NCBI GenBank assembly: GCA_001466705.2
Contig: LATX02000189.1
Coordinates: 372,001 to 436,000, forward strand
Source of the DNA: Moniliophthora roreri
Taxonomy: Eukaryota; Basidiomycota; Agaricomycetes; Agaricales; Marasmiaceae
Direction of reading: 5' to 3'
Length of the DNA stretch: 64,000 nt
Both the position numbers and the translations under genes were made by a program. Shown here piece after piece: positions 1-12,500 of the stretch (its first letter is position 1; every line of letters begins with the position of its first letter). Under the pieces are notes generated by a model, which was not told where the DNA came from, did not search any database, and saw nothing but the letters and a program-made list of their open reading frames with translations.

Positions 1-3000
1 ATTTTTTCCTTTTTTGTATCTTATTATAATGATACAGGAACAACTGGAACTGTCTTTGCAAATCAAAAAACTATAATAAGGATGTCCAGGGCTGTTTCAA
101 AAGACATGTATGCACCACCAATGCAGTGAATAAGTGGTTGGGTGAAAAGGACACACACTATGGAAAATGTATGCTCCAAATCATTAGAGATTGGTTGGTG
201 GTAGTAACTGATGACCCTTCAATTCTAGCCAGTAGAAGCAATGGCAAGAAGAAGCCTAAGGAGGGTTGTGCACTGCATTTGAAGCACCATGCACTCTGGT
301 GGGTTCCCAAAGGCCATGGTGGAATCACTCAAAAATATTTCATTTGAACTTTTCAATTTACCTGTATAGCACATATACTTTGCCCTCACCTTTTATACCC
401 TATTCAGAAACTTGTGTTGGCAGACTGGACACATGATGCTGTCATAGAGACACTGGGCTGGCTATTCCTGCTCACTGTTGTCAGCCAGAGGTCCATAGCT
501 GACAATTTAATTCTTTTTGACCCATTGTTTCCAAGCTACTGACATACACAACCAGCTGATTCTATCAAGCTGCACTTGAAACTCACCAGAGCATGCATCT
601 AACCTCAAATATACACACAGCTGACCCACTTCATGTTTCTTTCTCAGCTCCTCTTGAATTCATTACAGTCAGTGAAGAAATTAATTACTACAATCCACAA
701 TATACAATTACCATATGAACAACTCTTGCAGTCCTTCTGCCAAGTGCAGTAACCTTACAACTTGACCAAATGCTAAGTAAACTGGACTTGGACTTTGAGG
801 TAAAGGCAGGAAAATCTGTCACAAGCTGCATCAGAATGATGAGGATAGCAAGAACAGCAGAGAAATGAATGAATAAGCAATGGTCCAGCCAGTAGCATGT
901 CAACAAAAACTTGAAAAAGAAAACAAGTTTGAGGTTGAGCCTGGATTGAGCATTACAGTTCAGTAGATCTGGAATGACTTGGTTGCTTGAGGCTTTGATG
1001 TTCCTTGAAACTACTGTATGGACCTTAAATCTTGCCCTTATAACTCAAAAAATATGACCACTTGGAGGTAGGATAGCCTTGAGGGGGAAAAAACTCACTT
1101 AACACTTAAAACCCTTGCAGGCTTAGCTTGACCACCCAGCAAGGTTCTTGGACAAATTGAGCAATACAAAATGCTAGACTTGAGCTTGCAACACCTTTTG
1201 AGCCAGTACCTTGAGCTGATACTGTCCTGCTGTCAAAGAGATTGGAAGTGACACTGAGAAGTGATTTCCAAACAAACAAACAGTGATTATAGTGGTTGAA
1301 GGCAAACCACTTGTTAAAACTTGACAAAGTTCAGTGAGTTATGTCTCTGGAATTCCACATCATTCCAGTCTGGAAATATTTCTGCCTCTCTCATTTTCAC
1401 AGCACAAGATTGTAAATTATGTGACATGGATAGCATGTCATATTTCTGAAATACCTTGAGTTTTCCTTGAATTCTCCTGGCCAGATAATCTGAGGGCACA
1501 AATTATCAGACCAATTTTGAGGATTTAGAGAAAAATTTGGGAATCATCTGGGCTTGTGATATGACTCATTGCCTCTTGCTTCCTGCCACATCACTGCATC
1601 AACAACTTAGCACACAGCTGGCTACTATCTGCTGCTTCATTGACACTATTCCCCAATCTTTTGCTCTTGAATTGTATTTTTACTTCATCAAGATTCAGAA
1701 GTGTGACCTTCATGCAAGATTCTCCTTCAAGACTTAGGTTTGTATTGTGGTCAGGAGACAATGAGCTGAAGGGGTTGTATTGGATACTATTTATTCTGAG
1801 TGAGTTGTGCATCATCTATGGTCTGCCTACAATGCTAATCTTTATGTATCTCATACAGAATCCTACTTCTCTTGTTATCATTTTGTTGCTTTCATCTGAG
1901 ACACTCCTGCACCTGTGCTTTTGAGCTCTTGTCTGCTGCTTGGATTCATGTGGTACATATGATCCTCATTTCTATGTTTTTCTTATAGCTCACATTCCTT
2001 TATATTAGATGTCACCTATGTGTCATGACTTTACCTACATGCATGTCAGATCCCAGGAGTCAAGGCTTGGGTTTGTAGTTGTAGCTTATCACAGTGTGTA
2101 TATAGTCTGATGGTCACAATATATCTTTTATTTAACTTCTATACTATTATTGCATTAGTAAAATCTGGAGGAAGTTATAACTAAGTCTCTACCCATAGGA
2201 TTGGTGACAATCCCCCATTAAGGTCACCATCAATTATAGCTCCAACCATAATCAATCTCCAGCATAATATAGTGCCCAATACCCAGCACCAACAGTCTTG
2301 AGGATTGCAACAAGTTGTTGGGAATATAGTAGATTAAGGATAATAGAACAAGTAGTAAGAAATATGACTTGTACCATGTAGTATAGCAAATGATAGGGAC
2401 TAGCACTAGTAACAGAGCTTATAGCAAGTTTCAAGAGTTATGGTGGGTTATAGTGGGTTATAACCAGTTTCGAGTGCTATCACTACTTACAAGAGACTCA
2501 ACTACTTACCAGGCTTCCAACTAAGAACACATAATATATCAGATCTTATGCCTTATATCAGATCTCAAGTATCAGAGTGAAGTGTAGAGAACATAAGCAA
2601 TACTATTCATCTGTGCATACAAATAGAAAAATATGTATGAAGTGTCTACTACTAAACAACCTTGTATGACTCAGTGAAAGATGATACCATCTAGCCAAGA
2701 TCATTTGTGTACTTGTTCATTGAGAAGAGAAGTAAAAAGAGCTAACCTGGTGGGTGTGACATTGTCTCATGAATCACTTTGGTGAAATACAAGTAGCTAT
2801 AAGATAACTGTTAGTCAGACAACAATGGTAGAGGTGCATCACATATGAAAACATTGCAGAGACTTGAGACAGCAGCAGAAAAAATTGTCAGTTCTCAAGT
2901 CAACATTAGTCTCAGGAGTGGACTTACTAGATTATGTGCCTGAGCCTGGCAATCATTTATAGTGCCACTATCAAGTAAGATGTATCAGTGCAAGTTGTGC

Positions 3001-5810
3001 TGACTGACATGATGTATGACTGACCCTTGATGCAAGCAAACACAATAAAATGTGCAACTGCATTGGCATTGCTTGATTAGCTGTGATACATGGGCCATAG
3101 GTCAACTTGGAAGGGATTTACCAGAGTGAGAGGATCTAGGATAATGCTTGAATCTGGCATTTGGACATAGTGTATTTCTTTCAAGATCTGTTGAGAGGAA
3201 TGTCAGGCGAGGGCTGAACAACACAGAAAAATGAGTACAAGAAGTTAATTTGTTGTGTAGAAGTATACCTCTCAGCCCATTATTCCAATATTCCTGCTCC
3301 CGCTATCGTAATTGCTTGTTCTTGCTCTGAGTTGCCTGTATATAGACTGAGAGTTAGTCAATGAAACTTGAGAAAAATACTAGAATACTTACTAAAAAGA
3401 CGTGTTTGATGTGTCAGTGCACCAAAAAATGAGTCACATCCAGGCATAAGATGGATTTGAGAGTGGAAGTAACAAGGGAGGGGACAAGGGATGGGGAGAT
3501 CATGGGGAGATGGTGGTGGAAGGGAAGAAAGGGAAGTCGGGGTGTTTGGTTTTCTGGGGCAGCCCTTATATGAGAATTAAGGGTGTGCATGGACCAGCTT
3601 AGGGCCAGTCAGGGTTTAGGATTTTGAACATATGGGTTGTGAGAGTGTCTTTTTGTTGTCAAGGGTGTTGGAGGCATCAGGTACTTGAACAGTCTTGAGT
3701 GAGCAAAAGCTGGTCAAAAAGCAATGATGTGTCTTTCAATCAACTCTGAGAAGGCCAGGAGCTGGGTCCAATGCTCTGAATCTCAGATCCCATGTGTCCA
3801 ACTTTTCAGTAACATTGACTGCCATCAACCAAGTTCCCATTGATATAATTATAATCCATAATTGCTTGGATTTGAGTTGGAGTGTCAGTCTTGCAGTGTT
3901 TTTGAGCAAATCTGCTGGTAAATAGAGGTGTGTGGATTACTGGGATATAGGATATGCTTCTGGTTTTTAACTTACAGAACTTAATATATTCTGTAGGAAC
4001 TGTTCTGAGACCTTGTAACAAGGCTCAGGTGTTATATTTATCAGTGACCATTCTGCAGGGTTATAACCTGTCGTGGTGGTTATAAGGAGTTATAACCTTC
4101 ATTTACAGTCATGGGGGGTTATAACACACATTGTATTCTCAGAGTACAGTAATAGAGTATTATATATGTGGTTACAACACTAATGGACTCATAGGCAATG
4201 TGTATTGGACATTGTTTCCCCTGCTAACCTGCTATACTACTCTTCAGATTTTGCTAATGTGCAAGAAGAGCCAATAAAGAGAACTAGAGAGGGTCCAGCC
4301 ACTAGTGGTGTGCTAGGCCTAGGCACATGTGCAATGATAATATGAGGAAAATGTACTAATATTCCCAGTGTACTCTACAGATAATGTCCAGGATAGTGAA
4401 TAATTATAGTAGATTATCTGAGCCAGGAAATTGGACAATATTTTCAGGATAATGTACTGAAAACTCATAATTTTCTGTAGATTTTCTGCATTGCATAATC
4501 TATGGTCTTGTGCTGTGCTTGTGCACAGGTGACCTCCTTCTTGAACATCCTGATGAATTTTCAACAGTTTTTACACAACAGCTGAGTTGCGGTGCTTATT
4601 TCTTGCTTAAATGGCCATTTGAGGCAGTGTTAGGACTATGCAAGAGGAAAAGACAAGGACAAATATGGCTGAATGGCAAGGAGAATACCATACAAGAATC
4701 ACCATACAAAGGAGGTGGGTTTGCTGAAGCCATCAGCAACAGCACTACTGAACTACAGAAACTCAGCTAAGATGAAGGGTCTCTGCATGAGTGAGAATGA
4801 GAGCGAGTAAAGAGGAGTAGAGCATAGAACAGTATTAATTTTCCACTTGAGGTATACTGGTAGAATACAACAGTTTATATGCTAATGGAAGAGGCATAAG
4901 TGGAAAACATGTGTAGTCTATGAGGACCATGACCAAGATGTTAATTGGTCTAAGATAAGACTAGTGGAAAACTATTCTGAAGATAACCTTCCAAAAGTCT
5001 AACTCAGGTTGTTGTGCAAGTGTGGATCAGCATGATCAGAGTTGCTGCACTTAGAATGCCAACAAAACTCTTAGCTAGGTTGATTCTCTCTTATTGAAGC
5101 AATCTACTTCAATGGTGTTCACCTCCAGAGGAGTATATATATGGTTTTAAAAGGGTTTATATCACAAACACACACACAAAACACAAAGAACATGGTGCAC
5201 AAAGCACAAACACAAGAGCTACAGTCCCATACAAAGACTCGGTAGCTGATATAGTCTGACCCTATGGAGTTCAAGACTTCCTTAAGACAACTACAGCACA
5301 CAGTGTACTGGAAAAGGTCCTAGACCAGTTTCTACAAAGAGCTTAGCACAGGCACACCCCTTGCTAAGACTCTAAGTGTGTCACAACCTGATACCCAACA
5401 CAGGCCACACTCCAAGTGCCCAAGGCTTCTTCTTGGTGTAAAGTGTCTCTTAGAAAAGTGCTATAATGCACTCAAGATGTTACTCTTATCTCTTACAATG
5501 CAAGTTTGTTATCAGATGTCTATCTCTCTGGAGTCACTCAGGACCAATCTCCAGAGCCTGAAGTGAGGAAGCAAAACTGGAATGGCACACAAATTTATAC
5601 ACCAAACAAACTCTTCATGTATTCACAATCAGAGGGGGCAGAGTTACTTGAGTATGTACAAATATCTAGCTGTCCTTATATATGGTCCATGGAATATATC
5701 TACAGAAAAACATAAATAATGTCCAATAATTCAGGAAATGATAAATGAGTGATGGAAATAACTAAAAGAGGGAATAATCAGATGTCACAGAGTCTGGCCA
5801 CTAGAGTATC
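1..5810. other. Gene-free CpG-depleted repeat-derived block
   Basis: I find no convincing gene here. Short open frames exist (for example 126-347, plus strand) but none has a recognisable domain, plausible splice structure or biased composition. CG dinucleotides are absent from 1-2470 and only two occur up to 3240 (near 2471 and 3208), although C and G are each common; roughly ten more occur up to 5810. TG and CA are abundant, as expected if methylated CpG decayed to TpG/CpA. This suggests old silenced transposon sequence mutated beyond recognition. Low-complexity CA-rich DNA lies at about 5165-5215. Confidence 0.7.
2438..4130. repeat. Clusters of a GGTTATAA(C) motif at both ends of 1.7 kb
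   Basis: The motif GGTTATAA or close variants occurs at about 2447, 2456, 4060, 4078, 4089 and 4118, partly as the palindrome GTTATAAC. The two clusters lie about 1.6 kb apart and may be subterminal repeats of a decayed element. No terminal inverted repeat or target duplication could be confirmed by eye. Confidence 0.3.
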
Positions 5811-6824
5811 TGACCATATCCACATGGGTATCTACATCTCCAGGTGTTCTGGACTCTATAGTTGGTATTTTCTCTTTTCCAAGTTGGGTATCTATGAGTG
5901 GATGGCTGTATCTGTCCTATTTCTTTACAGCATTCCCCTTTCTAGTATCTGCACATCAGCAGGGGTCTAGAGGCCAAAGCTTCCAAGGTCGGAACATGCT
6001 GTTACTGTTCCTATCTCCTTCGACAATGCACATTTGGTCTTATTCAGGACTTCTTATGTGTTAGATATTCTTTTTTATGTCTCTTTGTATCTGTCTGTAG
6101 GTAGTGGATGTCCTTCGGAAGTGATTCCCTTCTTTCCAAGAGGACTTTGTACCTAGTTAGTTTATCTTGTATCATTTAGCTGCCAGCGACTCTTTATTAA
6201 GAGATTGCCTGCTTAGACTTTAATCCATATATTGACTTTGGAGGAGGATCATTCTGTGATCATTCCTGTTCTAAGTCATCTTTCTGTTTTGATGTCTCCT
6301 CTAAGTACCTCTGTACTATTTGACTGCATGTTGCACCTTGCAGATGTCATAGAAAGGTAAAATAGAAATTAAAATCCCATTGATAGCACTCTGAGAGCTT
6401 GGTTAACTAGCCAATGCATTCATTGGGCCATAGTTAGGTTCCCTACAGGTTTCAGGAGTGATCCACTTTGGATCTGATACATAGATAAGTCAGAAAGTAC
6501 AGCTTAGACACCTCTGTATAGTGTATCATATAGCTCTTCGTACTTTCCAAGGTACTATAGCTTCTCTAAGGCAATGACTAGCAGTGTTACGTTACTTGTG
6601 CGCAGCAACGTTGATCAACCTAACTAAGACGTAGTCAGGAAGTTCGTAAGGTTCAAGGTTCAGAGTTCAAGTCAGAACTAAGAGGTGGTCTCTGAGTTCA
6701 AGACTTAAGAGGTTCGTTCGTTGCTTTAGGACAAGGTTTATGATTAACCAGGTCAAGCTGAGGAGCTTGAGACCTAGTTATCGCTACTTAAATAGTACAG
6801 GATGTCTATGATTACAAATGAGTA
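5811..6824. repeat. First copy of a 1014-base duplication (probable assembly artefact)
   Basis: This stretch appears identical to 6826-7839, with a constant offset of 1015 bases, and the two copies are separated only by one N at 6825. It carries non-LTR flank plus the first 240 bases of the retrotransposon LTR (6585-6824), truncated exactly at the N. A real duplication would not be expected to end in mid-LTR beside an N. The simplest reading is two contig ends that overlap but were joined without merging. Confidence 0.85.
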
Positions 6825-6825
6825 N
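6825..6825. other. Single N: contig join
   Basis: An ambiguous base separates two apparently identical 1014-base copies. It is best read as a gap placeholder rather than a sequencing ambiguity. Confidence 0.85.
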
Positions 6826-7839
6826 TGACCATATCCACATGGGTATCTACATCTCCAGGTGTTCTGGACTCTATAGTTGGTATTTTCTCTTTTCCAAGTT
6901 GGGTATCTATGAGTGGATGGCTGTATCTGTCCTATTTCTTTACAGCATTCCCCTTTCTAGTATCTGCACATCAGCAGGGGTCTAGAGGCCAAAGCTTCCA
7001 AGGTCGGAACATGCTGTTACTGTTCCTATCTCCTTCGACAATGCACATTTGGTCTTATTCAGGACTTCTTATGTGTTAGATATTCTTTTTTATGTCTCTT
7101 TGTATCTGTCTGTAGGTAGTGGATGTCCTTCGGAAGTGATTCCCTTCTTTCCAAGAGGACTTTGTACCTAGTTAGTTTATCTTGTATCATTTAGCTGCCA
7201 GCGACTCTTTATTAAGAGATTGCCTGCTTAGACTTTAATCCATATATTGACTTTGGAGGAGGATCATTCTGTGATCATTCCTGTTCTAAGTCATCTTTCT
7301 GTTTTGATGTCTCCTCTAAGTACCTCTGTACTATTTGACTGCATGTTGCACCTTGCAGATGTCATAGAAAGGTAAAATAGAAATTAAAATCCCATTGATA
7401 GCACTCTGAGAGCTTGGTTAACTAGCCAATGCATTCATTGGGCCATAGTTAGGTTCCCTACAGGTTTCAGGAGTGATCCACTTTGGATCTGATACATAGA
7501 TAAGTCAGAAAGTACAGCTTAGACACCTCTGTATAGTGTATCATATAGCTCTTCGTACTTTCCAAGGTACTATAGCTTCTCTAAGGCAATGACTAGCAGT
7601 GTTACGTTACTTGTGCGCAGCAACGTTGATCAACCTAACTAAGACGTAGTCAGGAAGTTCGTAAGGTTCAAGGTTCAGAGTTCAAGTCAGAACTAAGAGG
7701 TGGTCTCTGAGTTCAAGACTTAAGAGGTTCGTTCGTTGCTTTAGGACAAGGTTTATGATTAACCAGGTCAAGCTGAGGAGCTTGAGACCTAGTTATCGCT
7801 ACTTAAATAGTACAGGATGTCTATGATTACAAATGAGTA
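6826..7839. repeat. Second copy of the 1014-base duplication
   Basis: This is the same sequence as 5811-6824, but here it continues uninterrupted through the rest of the LTR and into the retrotransposon. It is the copy that represents the true left junction of the element. Confidence 0.85.
7595..7599. repeat. Target site duplication AGCAG (left)
   Basis: AGCAG immediately precedes the LTR start TGTTAC at 7600 and recurs directly after the other LTR at 14842-14846. A 5-base duplication is usual for Ty3/gypsy integrases. Confidence 0.9.
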
Positions 7840-8013
7840 GAACTCAAGCGAACGTTGTAGAAATGTGTACATAATTTACCGAGAGAATCAGAGAGAAGGA
7901 AATAGAATGTTCATATGTAAGCATTCGAGAAAGAGATAGAAAGAAAGAGAATTATTGGTAATACATGTGATCACATGATCGTCCGCAGTTAGAAAGTCTG
8001 TAGCATTGTAACA
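7600..8013 (-). repeat. 3' LTR of the retrotransposon
   Basis: This 414-base repeat starts TGTTAC and ends GTAACA. In element sense it is the downstream LTR. It differs from the 14428-14841 copy at nine positions; eight are transitions in which one copy has CG and the other TG or CA, or which are explained by an ancestral CG. Confidence 0.95.
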
Positions 8014-8024
8014 TTACCCCCGCA
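8014..8024 (-). promoter_or_regulatory. Candidate polypurine tract
   Basis: On the minus strand the bases just before the 3' LTR read TGCGGGGGTAA, a short G-rich stretch where plus-strand priming is expected. It is shorter than typical tracts. It starts directly after the ORF3 stop codon at 8025-8027. Confidence 0.5.
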
Positions 8025-9510
8025 CTAGGGGCGAAATTCCAATCTCGCCACAGTTCCATCAGACAACGTTACCTCCCTGAACGATTCCTGTCGTCCAGTA
8101 TACACCCATTCATACTGTTCCTCAGCATTCTCCGTAGCGGCCGCAGTAGAACTACTGCTCTCCGTCTCCATAGAGTTCGGTGTCGGCGTCACCCCCGTAG
8201 ATATCATCGTTAGGAGATTGTGGGCGCTGGGGATAGTGGTTTCGAGCAATTCTTTGCGACCGTCGTTTGAGACGACAATCTCGAGAGAGGTGACCAGGCG
8301 CAGCCTTCCCGCATACCTGACAACAGTAGCTCGGACATTCTCAGCCGCGGTGGTACGCCACTCTGCACACAGGGCAGAGAGGTATTCATAAACTTCTCCG
8401 GTCATGTCGTCGCTGTTGTTTGGAGATGAGGATTGATCGCTCGACGACGCTTCTTCAAGGTCTTTGTCGTCCCAAACTGACCGTACTGTCGGGTCGCGAA
8501 TCAACGTTCTCAGAGGAATTGGTGTCGCTCTCCGGTTCGCGAGCGATAGGTTCGGGGGTGTGTTGGTCGCGGGTAAACGTAATTCGGAGGGGTTGGAAAT
8601 AGGGATTGATGGCTCCATCAGCACGGAACAATACCGTGGCGGGGGGGTCGCAATTGTCGCATCCCTGAATCTGGGGGGAGTGGATGCTCTCAACATCGGA
8701 TTCGACGGCCTCGGTGCCTGAATCTGAAGGGGTTGGGGTTCTGATTCCAATGGAGGCAGTGTACATGGGAGGACTTCCGGGTTCGGAAGGGGGAATGTGC
8801 TCGACGACGATGGATCCGTCAGACGAGTCATTACTGGAGGGGCTTGGGGGATCTGGATAGACAAGGGAGGTGGGACTGGAAGGGGCAGAGGGGAGCTGCT
8901 CGGCGGGATGAACGGGGGCTGTGGGTCCGGTTCGATTAAATGGCCTAGATAGACCAAAGCTGGGTGTGGGGATGGAGGGGATTCGGCTGAACTGTTCACA
9001 TGCCAACTCGGCGGCGTTTCGAATCCGCTCGGCATAGGCTGCCTGAGCCATCCAAAATTCTGGACTGTTTGGATCTGCATCGCAAACGTCCTTGGGGATG
9101 GTACCTGTATGATCAGATGTAGCAGGCTGTCTGTCATTTTGGGGATACATGGGCAAAGACGGTACCGTAGCAGGTCCTTGTAAAACGAGGCCACCAGCGG
9201 CCCCTGCTGTCGCATTGTAGGCCAGATTGGCCGAATACGTGTTGGTCTCTTGTACAATGCGGTCGAGAGCGACGCGTTGCTCTCGGAGTCGGATCAGACC
9301 ATCGATGGTGATTCGATGGACAGGTGAGGCTGCCGTTCCCAGTCGGAGAGTGTCATCATGTTCGCCGGTGTTAACCAGGTAGAGAAGTTCGAATGGAGAG
9401 GGGGTAAAAGGTCCAGTATAATGGACATGGTCGTCGTTATACATCTGAGTTGGGGGATGGGGAAGTGGTTGGTCGTGGAGGTTGGAAGTGGCAGATCCTT
9501 GGCTAGACAT
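8025..9510 (-). pseudogene. Extra ORF (ORF3) between integrase and 3' LTR, frameshifted
   Basis: An ATG at 9510, 25 bases after the integrase stop, opens 351 codons to 8455. A second frame, open from about 9257, continues to a stop at 8025-8027 next to the polypurine tract. The two frames probably form one protein of about 490 residues broken by a single +1-type shift near 8460-8520, because the N-terminal half of the first frame and the C-terminal part of the second are the more protein-like. The N-terminal 130 residues contain short helical stretches. The centre is rich in Pro, Ser and Thr with acidic patches. The C-terminal 140 residues look folded, with mixed hydrophobic and charged positions. 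I see no signal peptide, membrane segment or known domain, so it is not an obvious envelope gene. Function unknown. Confidence 0.6.
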
Positions 9511-9537
9511 GTTGGTGAGTTGTGTTATGGCTTTCCT

Positions 9538-12500
9538 TCACAACTTGTTCTGGATTATATACTCCAGATATAATTCCATCGCGTGTTCCAACTCTGCCTT
9601 CTTTTTCCATTCGTTGTAGGAAGAATCATAGCCTTTCCAGGACACCAAGAACTTCTTCGGGTCTTTCCTTGGCTTGTGACCTATTATTGCCTCAATCTCG
9701 AACTCCTCATGGCCTTCTACTATGTCCGGGGGTGGTTCCAAGTAATTGGTTCTGTGTTCGACCATTTCTTTGTACGGGGATAACAGCCCGACATGGAAAA
9801 CAGGGTGTATCTTCCATTGTCTTGGCAGTTTCAGCTTGTATGTGACGGGCCCCATGACTTCTTCGATCTCGAATGGTCCTTCCCTTTTTGGTGACAACTT
9901 CTTTGTTGGGTATCCAAAATCCAAGTTCTTCCCTTCTAGCCATACCTTCTGTCCTTTTTCGAATGTATCATTCTTCTTCTTTCCCCGTTCTATCACCCGT
10001 CTTCTAGCAACTTCGATCATTGCTGATGTTTCCTCTCTGAGTCGCTTTAATTCCGATAATCGTTTTTCCACCGATGGGACATCAGTTCGTCCAAAAATAG
10101 TTGGTATTGGTCTTGGGTGATATCCCATGGTCATAAAGAATGGGGAATGGTGGGTGACGGAGTGTGTTCTATTGTTGTGAGCGAATTCTGCCATATGCAG
10201 ATGTTTGCTCCATTCTGTTTGTTGCTTTCCACAGAAGAATCTCAAATAGATTTCGACTTCCTGATTTATTCTTTCAGTTTCTCCATCTGTCTGTGGGTGA
10301 TAAGCGGTACTCATCGAGTGTTTGATCCCCAGAAGTCTTGCCATTTCTTGGAATACTTCTGCTGCAAACCTCGGATCTCTGTCTGATATGATCCTTTCGG
10401 CTAGTCCATATCGTTTGTACACGTGTTGGAAAAGTAATTCCGCCGCTTTGGTTGCGTCTATTTTCTTGGTGCAAGGGATAAAAATTACCCCCTTCGTAGA
10501 TGAATGGTCTACCACGACCATTACAGAGTCCCAACCGTCTGATTCCGGTAAATCCGTAATGAGATCCATCGTAATTGTTTGAAACGGTACTGCGTTCGGA
10601 ACACCGGAGATTGGCAACATCCCAGCCACTGATGGATGTGTGTTGACCTTCATCTGCTGACACAGAGCACAGCCATCAACGAAGGCCTTAATGAATTTAG
10701 CCATACCTGGCCACCAAAATTCTCTCCCAACCAAATCAATGGTCCCGAATTGCCCTGGATGTCCGAACGGTTGGCCTTCATGAATGGTCCGTACTATTTC
10801 CCTTCGTAACATGGTATCATTGGGCACATATGCTCTTCCCTTGTAAAAGAGGATGTCGTCATCAAATTTCCAATCAGAAAGAGAAGACTTAATTGGAGGG
10901 ATTCCCTGATCTAATAACGATTCCAGCGTGCTCCGATGGAAGTCATCGTCTCCAAGGCTCTTTTTGAGTCATGCTTGGAGATCGACATCAATGACATTGA
11001 TGAACAGGGAATCAGGAAGCATGATGACATCTTCGTTGTCCGTATCACTGGGTTGAATATGATCTGCCCGTCTGGAAAGAGCATCGGATTGTACCATCTG
11101 CGAGCCAGGGACGTGAACTAAACGGAGATCGAACATCGACAACAGCAGACTCCAACGTGCTTGTCGCCTGTTCAGTTTCTGCGCCGTTCGGAAGTACGTC
11201 AAGTTCTTGTGATCTGACAAAATAGTTACTGGGAAACTGTTTCCCATAACGTAATGTCGCCAAGTTTGTAAAGCCCTGACGATTGCGAAGAGTTCCCGAT
11301 CATAGATTTCGTAGTTCCGTTCTGTTGCGTCAAAGGCATGGGAAATATAGCCACAAGGGTGCCACTCTCCATCGTCTCCTTTTTGCCGTAGAACTGCTCC
11401 TGATGCCCATTTCGATGCATCAGCTTCTATAACAAAGGGTTTCGAAGAGTCCGGGATCTGTAACAAGGGTTGATGTGAGAACTTCCGTTTCAGGGTCTCA
11501 AACGCAGCTTGGCAATCATTGTTCCACAAAAACAGCACCCCCTTCTTCGTCAAATCATAAAGAGGTTTTGCAATTTCCGTGTATCTGCCGATGAACTTCC
11601 GATAGAAATTTGCGAACTCTGTGAAACTGCGGACTCCTGTAACCGTCGTGGGAGCGGGCCAATCTTTGATCCCGGCCAGCTTGACCGGATCCATACCAAT
11701 TGTTCCAGGTTGAATTACCAATCCCAAAAAGACCACTTCTTTTACGTCGAACTCGCATTTATGAGGTTTCAAATAAAGATCTTGATCTTTCAACCGTTGG
11801 AGAAGTTTCCGTGACCTTTCGCGATGTTCTTGTTCGTTAGCGGAGTAGATGAGGATATCGTCCATATACACCAGACACCATCCTTCTGCCATAAAGTTGG
11901 ATAGGATGTTGTCCATAAATGCTTGAAACGTGGCCGGAGAGTTCATCAAACCGAAGAACATAACTGTTGGTTCGAATAATCCTCGATTTGTCTTAAACGC
12001 AGCTTTCCACTGGTCACCATCTTTGATCCTGACATTGTTGTATCCGTTATGTAAATCAAGTTTGGAGAAAATGGTTGCTCCACGTAACTTGTCAATGAGA
12101 TCACCAATCAACGGCAACGGGTATGCGTTTTTGATCGTTCCATCATTCAATCGTCTGTAATCCTGTGTCGGCTGCAGCTTCCCTCTTTCTTTCTTGCCAA
12201 TGAAGAAGAAAGGAGAGGCATTGGGGGATTTCGACTTTCGAATATAGCCTTTTCGAAGATTGTCGTTTAGGAATTTGTCCAATTCTTGTTGTTCCGGTAC
12301 TGTTAACGAGTATAGCTTGCAGTCTTTAGCCACGAAATCTGGTTTCAATTCGATAGCGTGATCGTAATGTCGTGAAATTGGAAAACGCTCAGCTTCCTTA
12401 TCTTCGAATTGTGCCTTGAACTCGTGGAGGTATTCCGGGACTAACATCTCGAATGTTTGTTCCTTTTGTTCGACCTGGTGTGCCATCGTTTGAGAAACCG

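Noticed and set aside
6585..6824. A third, truncated LTR or solo-LTR insertion
   Set aside because: It is part of the 1014-base duplicated stretch that ends at the N and looks identical to the intact LTR start, so it is explained by a contig join.
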